In this document: piece after piece, positions 54,262 to 63,030 of the stretch
Position numbering within the stretch: position 1 is the first letter of the stretch
Layout of the letters: each line of letters starts with the position of its first letter
Origin: Sabulibacter ruber
GTDB lineage: Bacteria; Bacteroidota; Bacteroidia; Cytophagales; Hymenobacteraceae
NCBI RefSeq assembly: GCF_017355955.1
Contig: NZ_JAFFID010000002.1
Span: 1-64,000 of the forward strand
DNA length: 64,000 nt
Reading direction: 5' to 3'
Position numbers and translations under genes: made by a program
Notes under the pieces: model-generated
Databases searched by the model: none
Told to the model about the DNA's origin: nothing
What the model saw: only the letters and a program-made list of their open reading frames with translations

Positions 54262-54771
54262 ATGGACTTACAAGAGTTTAAAACCAAGGTACTCCCGGCC
54301 AAACAGAAGCTGTACAGAATGGCGCTTTTCCTGTTGCAGAACAAGGAGGAGGCTGAGGATATCTTGCAGGATGTTTTCCTGAAACTCTGGTCCAACAAAC
54401 ACAAGTTGCACGCTTACGCCAGCATTGAGGCGTTTGCCATGAGCATCACCAAAAACCTGTGCCTTGACAAGCTCAAAGGCCGCAAGAACAAGCACATGGT
54501 AGACGTGGTGGACCTGGAACTAGGTTCGGGCGAGGTGAACCCCTACCAGCGCTACGAACTTTCTGACCAGGTGAACAAGGTGCAGGAACTCCTGAAGCTT
54601 CTGCCCGAGCAGCAGCGCCTGATTCTGCACCTGCGCGATGTGGAAGGCTATGACTACCCCGAGATTGAGCAGATCACAGGCATCAACGTCAACGCCATCA
54701 GGGTGGCGCTGTCCCGGGCCCGCAAAAGTGTACGCGACGGACTTTTAAAGATGGAAAACTATGCAGTTTGA
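54262..54771 (+). CDS. ECF-type RNA polymerase sigma factor (1)
   Basis: A 169-residue sigma-70 family factor with region 2 (about 12-80; NKEEAEDILQDVFLKLWSNK) and region 4 (about 108-163; LLPEQQRLILHLRDVEGYDYPEIEQ). No extra domains. It overlaps the next gene by 11 bp, a coupling typical of sigma/anti-sigma pairs. Confidence 0.93.
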   Translation: MDLQEFKTKVLPAKQKLYRMALFLLQNKEEAEDILQDVFLKLWSNKHKLHAYASIEAFAMSITKNLCLDKLKGRKNKHMVDVVDLELGSGEVNPYQRYELSDQVNKVQELLKLLPEQQRLILHLRDVEGYDYPEIEQITGINVNAIRVALSRARKSVRDGLLKMENYAV

Positions 54772-55723
54772 GCAGATAGAAACCTTACTGGAGAAATACT
54801 ACAGCGGCGAGACGTCTTTGGAAGAGGAAGAGAAACTGAAAGAGTTCTTCCGGCGCACCAAACTCCTGCCCGACAGCCTGAAACCCCACGCCGTGCAGTT
54901 TCAGTTCTACACCCAGGAGCAGGACGTGCAGGTAGACAAATTCCTTTCCGATGACTGGCTGTTTGAGAAGATCGAGAACCCGGCGCTTTCAGCGGCTCCG
55001 GTGGCCGAGAAACCCACAAGCACCAGTTTCTTCAGGACGTACTCCTGGCAGATAGCCGCCAGCATCAGTTTACTCATTATCGCGTTTTGGGCAGGCAATT
55101 ACTTTAAGCAATCAACAGAGGTAGCTACCGGCAGTTCTGAAGTGGTAGCGCTGGAACAGAAGCAAATGCCGGAAAACAGGCTAGAAACGGAAACAGAAAC
55201 TGAATCCGCTGCTCCGGCGGAAAACAACGCTACAGCTCCCCTGGAATCAGTTGCCGCAACTGAACCGGAGCCAACGGAGCAAAGAACGGAGCGTTTTATT
55301 CCTACCAAACCCAGACAGGTGAAGCAGGTGCTGGCCTCCAGCGCATCGGCGGCAAGAACCTCGGCCAGCGACCGGCTGCAGTTGGTGAACCAAAGCCTCA
55401 GAGCCGAAGGGCTTAGCCAGGCCGAAAACAAAAAAGCCATTAAACTGCTGGTGAAGATCATGAACCAGGACAGCAACCTGAACGTGCGCCTGGCCGCCTG
55501 CGAGGCCCTCTACCAGTTCAAAGATTACCCCGAGGTACGCAAAGCGTTCATCCATGCCCTGGGCACGCAGACCGATCCGCTCATGCAACTCACCCTCATT
55601 GAGATGGTGGTGAAAATAAAAGAAGCCTCCGCGGTGCCGCAACTGCAGGACATCATGCACCGAGACAACTTATTACCCATAGTAAAATACAAAGCCCAAG
55701 AGGGTCTGGCAACCCTCATCTAG
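54761..55723 (+). CDS. Anti-sigma-like membrane protein with C-terminal HEAT repeats
   Basis: A 320-residue protein with a cytoplasmic N-terminus (1-95; EQIETLLEKYYSGETSLEEEEKLKEFF, typical of anti-sigma-like proteins in this phylum), one membrane helix (about 96-113), a long Glu/Thr/Ala-rich linker, and HEAT-like repeats at about 225-320 (NVRLAACEALYQFKDYPEVRKAF). By position it should hold the sigma factor inactive until a periplasmic signal arrives. Confidence 0.8.
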   Translation: MQFEQIETLLEKYYSGETSLEEEEKLKEFFRRTKLLPDSLKPHAVQFQFYTQEQDVQVDKFLSDDWLFEKIENPALSAAPVAEKPTSTSFFRTYSWQIAASISLLIIAFWAGNYFKQSTEVATGSSEVVALEQKQMPENRLETETETESAAPAENNATAPLESVAATEPEPTEQRTERFIPTKPRQVKQVLASSASAARTSASDRLQLVNQSLRAEGLSQAENKKAIKLLVKIMNQDSNLNVRLAACEALYQFKDYPEVRKAFIHALGTQTDPLMQLTLIEMVVKIKEASAVPQLQDIMHRDNLLPIVKYKAQEGLATLI

Positions 55724-55745
55724 TCACTGATAAATCTCTATTTCC

Positions 55746-56618
55746 ATGAAAAAACCATTGATACTGGCATGGGCGTTCCTCATGCTTACCGGGAACTGCC
55801 TTGTCTCAGAAAACGCGACGGCTGCTAACTTCCAGACTTCCCAGCCCCAGAAACCCGCAGCGCACCAGGATTCAACCCAGGAGGGCGCACTACGCACCTA
55901 CAAGGTGAAACTAGGCTCCGGCAAAGACAGATTGGTGCAGATTGCCATGTCTAACAGCAATGCGCAGATTGTAGGTCACAACGGCGACGAAGTCATTATT
56001 GAAACCAAAGACTTCAGCGCACCGCCTAAACGCGCCGAGGGTCTGAAGCCGCTCTACAACCAGACCGAGGACAATACCAATCTGGGCTTATCGGTGACTA
56101 AAAACAATAATACTCTCTCCATCAAGCAAGCCACCCGCAATAGCTCTACGTATGTGATCAGAATTCCCAGAAGCGCGTCTGTGACCTTCAAAGAGACCAG
56201 TTGGGAAGGCGGAGATCTCTCCATTTCAGACATGAACGGGGAAATTGAACTGAAGCTCAACAACACAGAGGCAACCTTGAACAACGTATCGGGGCCGGTG
56301 GTGGCCAACAACACCAATGGCTCTATCAAGGTTATCTTCTCTTCCTTAGACCAAGCCAAACCCAGCTCCATCTCCACGGTTTCCGGTGATATTGACATTT
56401 CTCTGCCGGCCAAAGACAAAGCCAACTTCAAGCTCAAATCCATGCAGGGTGAAATCTACACCGACTTCAATATAGAGATGCAGCGGGAAAAGAACGAAGA
56501 TGGCGAGTTGGCCTTAGTAGGCGGTGGCGGCGACATTGCCGGCAAAATAAACGGCGGCGGCGTGGAAGTAAGCGTGCAATCCATCTCCAGCGACATTTTC
56601 ATCCGGAAAAAGAAATAA
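55746..56618 (+). CDS. Exported DUF4097-type beta-helical protein (1)
   Basis: A 290-residue exported protein with repetitive short beta strands such as WEGGDLSISDMNGEIELKLN and ISTVSGDIDISLPAKDK, the pattern of DUF4097/adhesin-like beta-helix proteins. It ends in a Gly-rich turn and ISSDIFIRKKK. The signal peptide is at 1-27; the Cys at 18 lacks a good lipobox. It lies 22 bp after the anti-sigma-like gene. Confidence 0.8.
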   Translation: MKKPLILAWAFLMLTGNCLVSENATAANFQTSQPQKPAAHQDSTQEGALRTYKVKLGSGKDRLVQIAMSNSNAQIVGHNGDEVIIETKDFSAPPKRAEGLKPLYNQTEDNTNLGLSVTKNNNTLSIKQATRNSSTYVIRIPRSASVTFKETSWEGGDLSISDMNGEIELKLNNTEATLNNVSGPVVANNTNGSIKVIFSSLDQAKPSSISTVSGDIDISLPAKDKANFKLKSMQGEIYTDFNIEMQREKNEDGELALVGGGGDIAGKINGGGVEVSVQSISSDIFIRKKK

Positions 56619-56647
56619 TCTCCCAGCTCTTCTAAAGCCCAACGCAC

Positions 56648-57358
56648 ATGAAAAAGTTATTAGTGGTAGCCCTACTACTGTGGGGTATAGGGAACCTCCA
56701 TGCCCAGAAAAAAACGGTGGAAAAAACCTTGGCTGTGCCCGCCTCCAAAAAAGTGAACCTGAACCTGAAGTTCGGGAACGAGGTGAAGGTAACCGCCTGG
56801 GACAAGAAAGACGCCTACGTGAAGGTGACGTATGAGATCAACGGCGGCAAACTCAACCAGGCGTTTCAACTTAACTTCACGCCGGGCAATGACCAGCTAA
56901 AGGTCACCGCCGATCTGGACCATGAACTGCTCAAGAACAGCAACGTGGAGGGCGACTGCCCCGATGGGCAAGGCCGCACCTTCGCCAGCTACAAAAACGG
57001 CAAAATCAATAAAGGCGCCTGCACCCGCATTGACTACGAGATCTTCCTGCCCCGCGACGCCCGCCTCACCCTGGAAACCATCAACGGCGACGTGGAACTG
57101 CGCGGCTTCACCGGCCCTATCAACGCCAAATCCATCAGCGGTTTTGTAGACATGGACTGGCCCAGCCAGCAAGGCGCCGCCGTTTCCCTCAAAACCATCA
57201 CCGGTGAAGTTTTCTCAGACGTTTCTCTCACCTATGCTGAGAAACAGCAGGAAGCCCCCGTCATAGGCTCAGCCGTCAGTGGCAAAGTAAACGGAGGCGG
57301 CTCGGCCATTCACCTGGAGTCCATCAGCAACAACATCTACTTCCGGAAGAAGAAGTAA
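56648..57358 (+). CDS. Exported DUF4097-type beta-helical protein (2)
   Basis: A 236-residue paralogue of the previous protein: signal peptide (to LHAQ), repeats LTLETINGDVELRGFTG and INAKSISGFVDMDWPS, and the same C-terminal pattern VSGKVNGGGSAIHLESISNN ending YFRKKK. Two Cys (in GDCPDG and GACTR) may form a disulphide. It is the last gene of the sigma operon. Confidence 0.8.
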   Translation: MKKLLVVALLLWGIGNLHAQKKTVEKTLAVPASKKVNLNLKFGNEVKVTAWDKKDAYVKVTYEINGGKLNQAFQLNFTPGNDQLKVTADLDHELLKNSNVEGDCPDGQGRTFASYKNGKINKGACTRIDYEIFLPRDARLTLETINGDVELRGFTGPINAKSISGFVDMDWPSQQGAAVSLKTITGEVFSDVSLTYAEKQQEAPVIGSAVSGKVNGGGSAIHLESISNNIYFRKKK

Positions 57359-57839
57359 GCGTTTCGGGGCCGTTTTCCGCAAAACAGCCCTGAATCAGAG
57401 TAATCGCAGAGCTACGGAGCAAGACCAGATTATCCCCTTTGAAGGGCTAGGAGAATAACACAAATGCGGTTATTCAGGCAACTCTTTCATTACAATAGCC
57501 AAAACACCCCACTCCCCTCGCTCGCCTCCGGCGAGTGTGAGAAACCGGGCGGCGTCTCGCCGCTATGCCCAAAACACTATACCGTTACTGCAAAACGGTT
57601 CCCGGTGGCCAGAGGCCACCAGATAACGCACACTCGCCGGAGGCGAGCGAGGGTAAAACTTCTCTCCTGAATTAAGCCTAGTTTCCAAAAAACAAGCTCA
57701 AATCAACCCTTCTTCCCACTCTCACCGGCTCTTCCCTGAAATATTTTCCCGGATACGTGCAACGGTTCTGGGGCCGGTGAGTCTTTAGGGTGCATCAGTT
57801 GGTCCAACCCATCTATTAAAAATCACATTCTCTACTGCT
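57359..57839. repeat. Repeat-rich gene-free region before the receptor gene
   Basis: No credible gene. It holds a GGCCGTTTTCCGCAAAACAGCC repeat-family copy split as GGGGCCGTTTTCC/GCAAAACAGCCC (57361-57397), CCCCTTTGAAGGG (about 57436), the element at 57515-57653, and another degenerate copy (about 57670-57705). The last 130 bp before the receptor start show no clear consensus promoter. Confidence 0.6.
57515..57653. mobile_element. 139-bp hairpin element with perfect 25-bp terminal inverted repeats
   Basis: The arms 57515-57539 (CCCTCGCTCGCCTCCGGCGA...) and 57629-57653 are exact complements. Internal stems include GGTGGCC-AGA-GGCCACC and CCGTT...AACGG. It is non-coding and MITE- or REP-like. 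No second copy is in the window. Confidence 0.55.
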
Positions 57840-60269
57840 ATGAAAAAAAGAGCCCTCTTTTTGCTGGGACTGCTATGCCTTTGCCTTTCGGTTTTCACGC
57901 AGAGCCAGGCACAGAACACCTCTTCACAGCTCGCCTTGGCTGAACCAAAAGGCAACGGAAAAATCTCCGGCGTTCTCACCGATTCCCTCACCGGCAAGCC
58001 CGTGGAATTTGTGACCGTGGCGCTGCTGCAGAACGGAAAATCTGTGGACGGCACCTTATCTGATGCGCACGGCAAATTCAGCTTCTCAAGGCTGGCCAAA
58101 GGCGAGTATGAACTGAATTTCAGCTTTATCGGGTACCAGGCCAAAACCATCCGGCAGATCTCTATCACCGAGAAAGACCCCGAAGTGGTGGTGGGCAACG
58201 TCAAACTGAACTCCGCGGCCACCAAGCTGCAGGAAGTGACAGTGGTAGGGCAGAAGCCTTTGATTGAAGACAAAGTAGACCGCCTGGTGTACAACGCCGA
58301 GCAGGACATCTCCAACTCCGGGGGCAACGCCGCCGATGTGCTCAAGAAAGTGCCTTCTCTCTCCGTGGACGTAGACGGGAACGTGCAGTTGCGGGGCTCT
58401 TCTAACGTGCGGGTGCTCATCAACAACAAACCGTCTACCATCATGGCGTCCAGCGTGGCCGATGCACTCAAGCAAATTCCATCAGACATGATCAAGAGCG
58501 TGGAGGTGATCACCAGTCCCTCGGCTAAGTACGATGCTGAGGGCAGCGCGGGCATCATCAACATCATCACCAAAAAGAACAGTCTGGAGGGCACCAACGG
58601 CAACGTGGGACTCTCGGTGGGCACGCGCAACAGCAACGGCTGGAGCAACCTGAACGTGCGCAAAGGCAAGCTGGGCGTGAACATGAGCCTGAGCCGATTT
58701 GAGTTCTACATCCCCAATGAGACGTCTTTGGAGCGCACAGAGTACACAGAAGGCGGCACCCGGGTCACCCGCCAGAGCGGGAAGATGCGGATGCGGGGCG
58801 GCGGAACCTATGCACAGCTGGGCTTAGATTTTGACCTTGATTCCATGAACACCTTCTCGGCGGGGCTGCGGATCAACGGCGGTAATTTCAGAGGGCGTGG
58901 CTCCCAACAAACCATTCTGCCCGACGAACTCACCAACAGCTTTACCCACAACCGGCAGCGCCGCCTGAGCAAGGACCTGAACCTGGACTACACCCACATC
59001 TTCAGGCCACAGCAGGAACTCTCCATTTTAACCCAGTACAGCGAGACCGATCTCAACAGTTCGGCAGACCAGGACCGCCTGAACCAGGATGAGCAGCTGT
59101 TCTATCTGCAACGTAACGCCAATGAAGGCATGAACCGCGAGATCACCCTGCAGACCGATTACACGCATCCGTTCGGGAACAAAACCACGCTGGAGGTGGG
59201 CGCGAAAACCATCTTCCGGAAAGCGAACAGCGATGCCGCCTATGACATTACCTTGCCCCTGCAGGACCAGCGCACCCTTTCTGACAACATCTTCCATTAT
59301 GACCAGGAAGTGTGGGGCGGCTACGTGTCTTATGGCTTGCCGCTGCTTAAAAACTACAACCTGAAAGCCGGCGTGCGCTATGAACAAACCCGCATCAAGG
59401 GCAACCTCCTCAGCCAGAGCAAAACCTTTGAAGACGATTACGGCAACTTCATTCCCAACATCACGCTGTCGCGCACGCTCAAGGAAAACCACACCGTGAA
59501 AGCCAGCTACACGCAGCGCATCCAGCGGCCGCTCATCTTCTACCTGAACCCGTACCGAGATGAGCGCGACCCCACCTTCATTTTTGTGGGAAACCCCACG
59601 CTGGATGCCGAGGTCACGCACGCCTATGAACTGGGCTACAGCACGTTTTTCAAGACCAGCTCAGTAAACGTGGCGTTTTACCTGCGCCAAACCGATAACG
59701 CCATCCAGGCCATTAACCGGGTGGAAGGCAAGGCCACCATCCGCACGTTTGAGAACCTGGCCCAATTGACGTCTTATGGCGTGAGCGTATCTGGGTCTAC
59801 CAAGCCGGTGCCCAAGTGGAACATCAACGGGAGCCTGAACGCGTACCGCTCGCGTCTGCAAAGTGAGTTGGGCAGTAATGATGCCTGGCAGTACAACCTG
59901 AACGTGAACTCGGGCTACGAATTCGGGAAAGGGTTCACGGCGCAGGTGTACGCGGGCTACAACGCTCCCTCGGTGACGCTGCAGGGCCGGAACTTTGCCT
60001 GGCACTACACCAGCTTCTCGGTGAAAAAGGAGTTTCTGGAGAAGAAAGCCAGTGTGACGCTGGGCATCAATAACCCGCTTTCTGAGTCTATCAACTACGG
60101 CTCGCGGGTGAGCACTCCGGCCTTCACCCAGACCAACAACTTCCTCAATTTCCAGCGCAGCTTCCGGATTGGGTTTGATTATAAGTTTGGGCAACTGGAT
60201 GCGAGCAAAACCACCCGCAAGAAAAAAGCCATCCGTAACGATGACGCCAAACAGGGCGAAGGCAGCTAA
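57840..60269 (+). CDS. TonB-dependent-receptor-like outer membrane beta-barrel protein
   Basis: An 809-residue outer-membrane protein. The signal peptide ends at SQAQ (25). A carboxypeptidase-regulatory-like domain follows (about 40-125; ISGVLTDSLTGKPVEFVTVA), then a plug (about 130-250; VDRLVYNAEQDISNSGGNAAD, LRGSSNVRVLINNKPSTIM, GSAGIINIITKKN), then an outer_membrane_beta-barrel_3-type barrel to the end. No SusD-like gene accompanies it. Its ligand is unknown. Confidence 0.9.
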   Translation: MKKRALFLLGLLCLCLSVFTQSQAQNTSSQLALAEPKGNGKISGVLTDSLTGKPVEFVTVALLQNGKSVDGTLSDAHGKFSFSRLAKGEYELNFSFIGYQAKTIRQISITEKDPEVVVGNVKLNSAATKLQEVTVVGQKPLIEDKVDRLVYNAEQDISNSGGNAADVLKKVPSLSVDVDGNVQLRGSSNVRVLINNKPSTIMASSVADALKQIPSDMIKSVEVITSPSAKYDAEGSAGIINIITKKNSLEGTNGNVGLSVGTRNSNGWSNLNVRKGKLGVNMSLSRFEFYIPNETSLERTEYTEGGTRVTRQSGKMRMRGGGTYAQLGLDFDLDSMNTFSAGLRINGGNFRGRGSQQTILPDELTNSFTHNRQRRLSKDLNLDYTHIFRPQQELSILTQYSETDLNSSADQDRLNQDEQLFYLQRNANEGMNREITLQTDYTHPFGNKTTLEVGAKTIFRKANSDAAYDITLPLQDQRTLSDNIFHYDQEVWGGYVSYGLPLLKNYNLKAGVRYEQTRIKGNLLSQSKTFEDDYGNFIPNITLSRTLKENHTVKASYTQRIQRPLIFYLNPYRDERDPTFIFVGNPTLDAEVTHAYELGYSTFFKTSSVNVAFYLRQTDNAIQAINRVEGKATIRTFENLAQLTSYGVSVSGSTKPVPKWNINGSLNAYRSRLQSELGSNDAWQYNLNVNSGYEFGKGFTAQVYAGYNAPSVTLQGRNFAWHYTSFSVKKEFLEKKASVTLGINNPLSESINYGSRVSTPAFTQTNNFLNFQRSFRIGFDYKFGQLDASKTTRKKKAIRNDDAKQGEGS

Positions 60270-60327
60270 GATTAGGTTTGTTTGTGAATGGACAGCGCAC
60301 GGTTCCTCTTCTGGGCCGTGCGTTTGT

Positions 60328-60360
60328 TTTTAAGCCGATTTCTGAAAAACGGCCTTAAAA
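60328..60360. repeat. Inverted repeat, family member after the receptor gene
   Basis: TTTTAAGCCGATTTC / GAAAAACGGCCTTAAAA pair imperfectly about a two-base centre. Position after the receptor stop suggests a role in ending or stabilising its transcript. Confidence 0.5.
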
Positions 60361-60470
60361 CAAGGCGAGGGTCAGGTTTCGCTTTGTTCCTCTTCAACTC
60401 TGTCTTTCCCTGAGTAGCGATTTCCGTCTGTTTTCTGGAAATTCGCCTCGAAACGAACTCCACATTCCTC

Positions 60471-61622
60471 ATGCGCTACGCTCTCACCAACGGCACCATC
60501 TACTCCGGCTACACCACCGCCCAAGGCTACGCGGTCTTGTTTGAAGACGGAAAGATCCTGGACCTGATCCAAACAAATGAAATCCCCGAAGGCACCACCG
60601 TGCTGGATGTTCAAGGCAGCATCATTTGCCCCGGCTTTGTGGATTTGCAGGTGAACGGCGGCGGAGGCGTGTACTTCACCCAATATCCTACGCTGGAAAG
60701 CCTCAACACCATCAGAGATGCACACCTGCAGTTTGGCACCACCAGCTTTCTGCCCACGGTGATCTCGGCGTTTCAGGACAAGATCCTGGAAACCATTTCC
60801 GCGGTGCGCCAGGCCATGCAACAGTCACCCAGCTCGTTTCTGGGCATGCACCTGGAAGGACCGTATTTCAACCCCGGGAAAGCGGGCGCCCATGATCCGG
60901 CCTGCATCCGGAAAGCCACGCACGAGGAACTGGATGTGCTGCTGGAAGCGGGCAAAGACGTGATTACCTATCTCACCCTGGCGCCCGAGTGCGTGGAAGC
61001 AAGCATCCTGCAACGGCTGGCCCAAAGCGGCATCGTGCTCTCCGCCGGACACAGCCTGGCCACCTATGACCAGGCCATGCACTTCTTCCAAAACGGAATC
61101 AACGCCATCACGCACCTGTACAACGCCATGAGCGGCTTAGACACCAAACAACCCGGCCTGGCCGCCGCCGCCCTGGATTACGGCCAGACCTGGACCGGCA
61201 TCATTGTAGACGGCGAACACTGCCACCCCTACGCCGTGCGCCTGGCCAAAAAGATGCTGGCCGAGAAACTGCTGCTCATCTCAGACTGCGCCGCCTGCGT
61301 GGGTTCTGACATTGAATTCACCGATTTTGGCAACTTCAAAGCCTATTACCGCAACGGCCGCTGCGAGACCGAAGACGGTCGCCTGGCCGGTTCTGCTTTA
61401 ACCATGCTGCAAGCCGTACAGAATACTGTGAACCTGGTAGGCCTGGAACTGGACGAAGCCATTAGAATGGCGACGCTGTACCCGGCGCAGGTTTTGAAAC
61501 TGGAAGACAAAGTAGGCCAACTGGTTCCCGGGGCCGCTGCCAACCTGGTGGTGCTGGACAAGGAATTGCAACTGCAACAGGTGTGGGTAGATGGAGCCGA
61601 GGTGACGTTGAACAAGAACTAA
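60471..61622 (+). CDS. nagA: N-acetylglucosamine-6-phosphate deacetylase
   Basis: Cytoplasmic metal-dependent amidohydrolase converting GlcNAc-6-phosphate to glucosamine-6-phosphate, used in amino-sugar and cell-wall recycling. It has 383 residues. The metal and catalytic positions visible are VDLQVNGGGG, Glu129 (GMHLEGPY), His194 (SAGHS), His215 (THLYNAM) and the catalytic Asp272 (LISDCAA). GlcNAc genes such as nagB are not adjacent. Confidence 0.94.
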   Translation: MRYALTNGTIYSGYTTAQGYAVLFEDGKILDLIQTNEIPEGTTVLDVQGSIICPGFVDLQVNGGGGVYFTQYPTLESLNTIRDAHLQFGTTSFLPTVISAFQDKILETISAVRQAMQQSPSSFLGMHLEGPYFNPGKAGAHDPACIRKATHEELDVLLEAGKDVITYLTLAPECVEASILQRLAQSGIVLSAGHSLATYDQAMHFFQNGINAITHLYNAMSGLDTKQPGLAAAALDYGQTWTGIIVDGEHCHPYAVRLAKKMLAEKLLLISDCAACVGSDIEFTDFGNFKAYYRNGRCETEDGRLAGSALTMLQAVQNTVNLVGLELDEAIRMATLYPAQVLKLEDKVGQLVPGAAANLVVLDKELQLQQVWVDGAEVTLNKN

Positions 61623-61624
61623 AA

Positions 61625-61670
61625 AAAGCGATTCGGGCCTGTTTTCTGGAAAACAGGCCCGAATCGCTTT
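61625..61670. terminator. Perfect 22-bp palindrome, GGGCCTGTTTTC family
   Basis: AAAGCGATTCGGGCCTG... (61625-61646), loop TG, and exact complement (61649-61670). It separates the convergent nagA and sorting-domain genes and ends with a T-run on both strands. The clearest family member in the window. Confidence 0.8.
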
Positions 61671-61690
61671 AATCAAGCTAGCTTCTCCCC

Positions 61691-63019
61691 TTACTCAATG
61701 ATAATCCGCTGGGTATGCTGGTGGCCCGATTTGGTTTCGACTAACAGTAGGTAGAGCCCGCTGGCCTCGCCTTTGACCCTGAACTTCTCCGTGACGGCTC
61801 CGGCCGCGTACTGCCTGAACGGCGAAAGGGTTTTCACCAGATTCCCGTTGATATCCACCAGACTCACCCGCATTTCTTCCTCCCGCTTCAAACTCATGGA
61901 AAGGTTCAGCCACTCCGCGCTGGGGTTGGGGAACACCACCGCGTACTGAATAGAAGACAAACTACCGGGGCTGGATTCAAAGTACTTGAGTTGGGTAGAG
62001 GCACCGTTTGGTTTCGCTGCCTGCCCCGGGGCGGCACTGGTTTCAGGGGTTTTCTGCTGCGCCAATAGCTTGTACTCGCGGGTGATTTCCTGCTGTAGCG
62101 CCTGCGGCAGTTGGTTTAAGAACTCGGGGGTGGCGGCAAACCAGAAAATGGCTTCGTCTTTGGCTTTGTTGTTGGCCCGCACCAGCACCGGAATCAAAGT
62201 GTTCACAATCTCAGTGAAGTACGAGGGCTCCAGTTTCTGTTCGTCTTCAGTGTCCATCATGTACTTCACCCGCTGTTCCCCTTCCCGGTTAGAGACGTAC
62301 AGCGGGTGAAGGTTAGGAACGGGCATCGCAACTTTGCTGCTGTCTTCTTCAGGTTTCAAGCCCTTGAAAATATTCACAGAGTGCCCTCCGCTGTAGATGG
62401 TGAACTCCAGCCGCACGTTGCTGCCGTCTTTGTCCTGGAAAATGCGCAGGTACATAATGCCTCGGTCGTTCACCTCAATGCCCAGTTTGCGCTCCGCCTC
62501 GCGGGGCAGTTCCAGCAACGTGATCTTCCCGAATACTTTCTCGCCTTCCTTTGCATCTATTTCTGCGGGGCTTGTCTCTCGGGCGCTGATCTCTTTGCCT
62601 TGTAAAGAAGTAGTTCTGCTGGTGGCAGTTGGTTTCTGAAGTGTTTGTTGCCTTGGCGCGGTTACTTCTTTAGATGTAGGAACAGGTGAAGATGTCTTAG
62701 GTTGAATTTCACTGTTTGTTCCCTGTGAAACCGCTTGCTCGTTTCCGGCAACAGCTTTGCCCATCATCTGGGTAGGGGCTGTTTTGGGGGTATTTTCGTT
62801 TAAACCCAGCCAAAGCAGAACAGAAATTAATAGGGTTCCCAGTCCGCCCAAGGTCCAGAGGGCAGTTTTGCTGTTGCCTGTGCCCGATGCCTTCCCATTG
62901 GGTTGGTTACTGGCGGGCAGTTGGCCTATGGCTTCTTTCAGCTCGCTCAAGGGCACCACGGGTTCCTGGGCCTTGGCAGCCTCAAAGTAATGGTTCAGGT
63001 TTTTATGTGCGTGTGACAT
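61691..63019 (-). CDS. Membrane-anchored anti-sigma-like protein with T9SS type A-like C-terminal domain
   Basis: A 442-residue protein with a short cytoplasmic N-terminus (1-50), one membrane helix (about 53-73, LWTLGGLGTLLISVLLWLGL), a Thr/Pro-rich linker (75-150), a periplasmic domain (about 160-325) and a C-terminal domain of about 80 residues (358-442) with the sorting-domain pattern VVFPNPSAEWLNLSM, VSLVDINGNLVKTL, ASGLYLLLVETKSG and QRIIIE. It starts 11 bp after the ECF sigma gene. Architecture and position suggest an anti-sigma factor. The sorting domain on an inner-membrane anchor is unusual. Confidence 0.75.
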   Translation of the reverse strand: MSHAHKNLNHYFEAAKAQEPVVPLSELKEAIGQLPASNQPNGKASGTGNSKTALWTLGGLGTLLISVLLWLGLNENTPKTAPTQMMGKAVAGNEQAVSQGTNSEIQPKTSSPVPTSKEVTAPRQQTLQKPTATSRTTSLQGKEISARETSPAEIDAKEGEKVFGKITLLELPREAERKLGIEVNDRGIMYLRIFQDKDGSNVRLEFTIYSGGHSVNIFKGLKPEEDSSKVAMPVPNLHPLYVSNREGEQRVKYMMDTEDEQKLEPSYFTEIVNTLIPVLVRANNKAKDEAIFWFAATPEFLNQLPQALQQEITREYKLLAQQKTPETSAAPGQAAKPNGASTQLKYFESSPGSLSSIQYAVVFPNPSAEWLNLSMSLKREEEMRVSLVDINGNLVKTLSPFRQYAAGAVTEKFRVKGEASGLYLLLVETKSGHQHTQRIIIE

Positions 63020-63030
63020 GATGCTGCTGG

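Noticed and set aside
57785..58684. A 299-codon open frame antisense to the receptor gene
   Set aside because: It is opposite a clear TonB-receptor-like gene whose codon pattern leaves the reverse frame open. The translation is Leu/Ser/Thr-rich without domains.
59028..60194. Two more long antisense frames in the receptor gene (197 and 177 codons)
   Set aside because: Same reason: shadows of the sense gene with no recognisable family.
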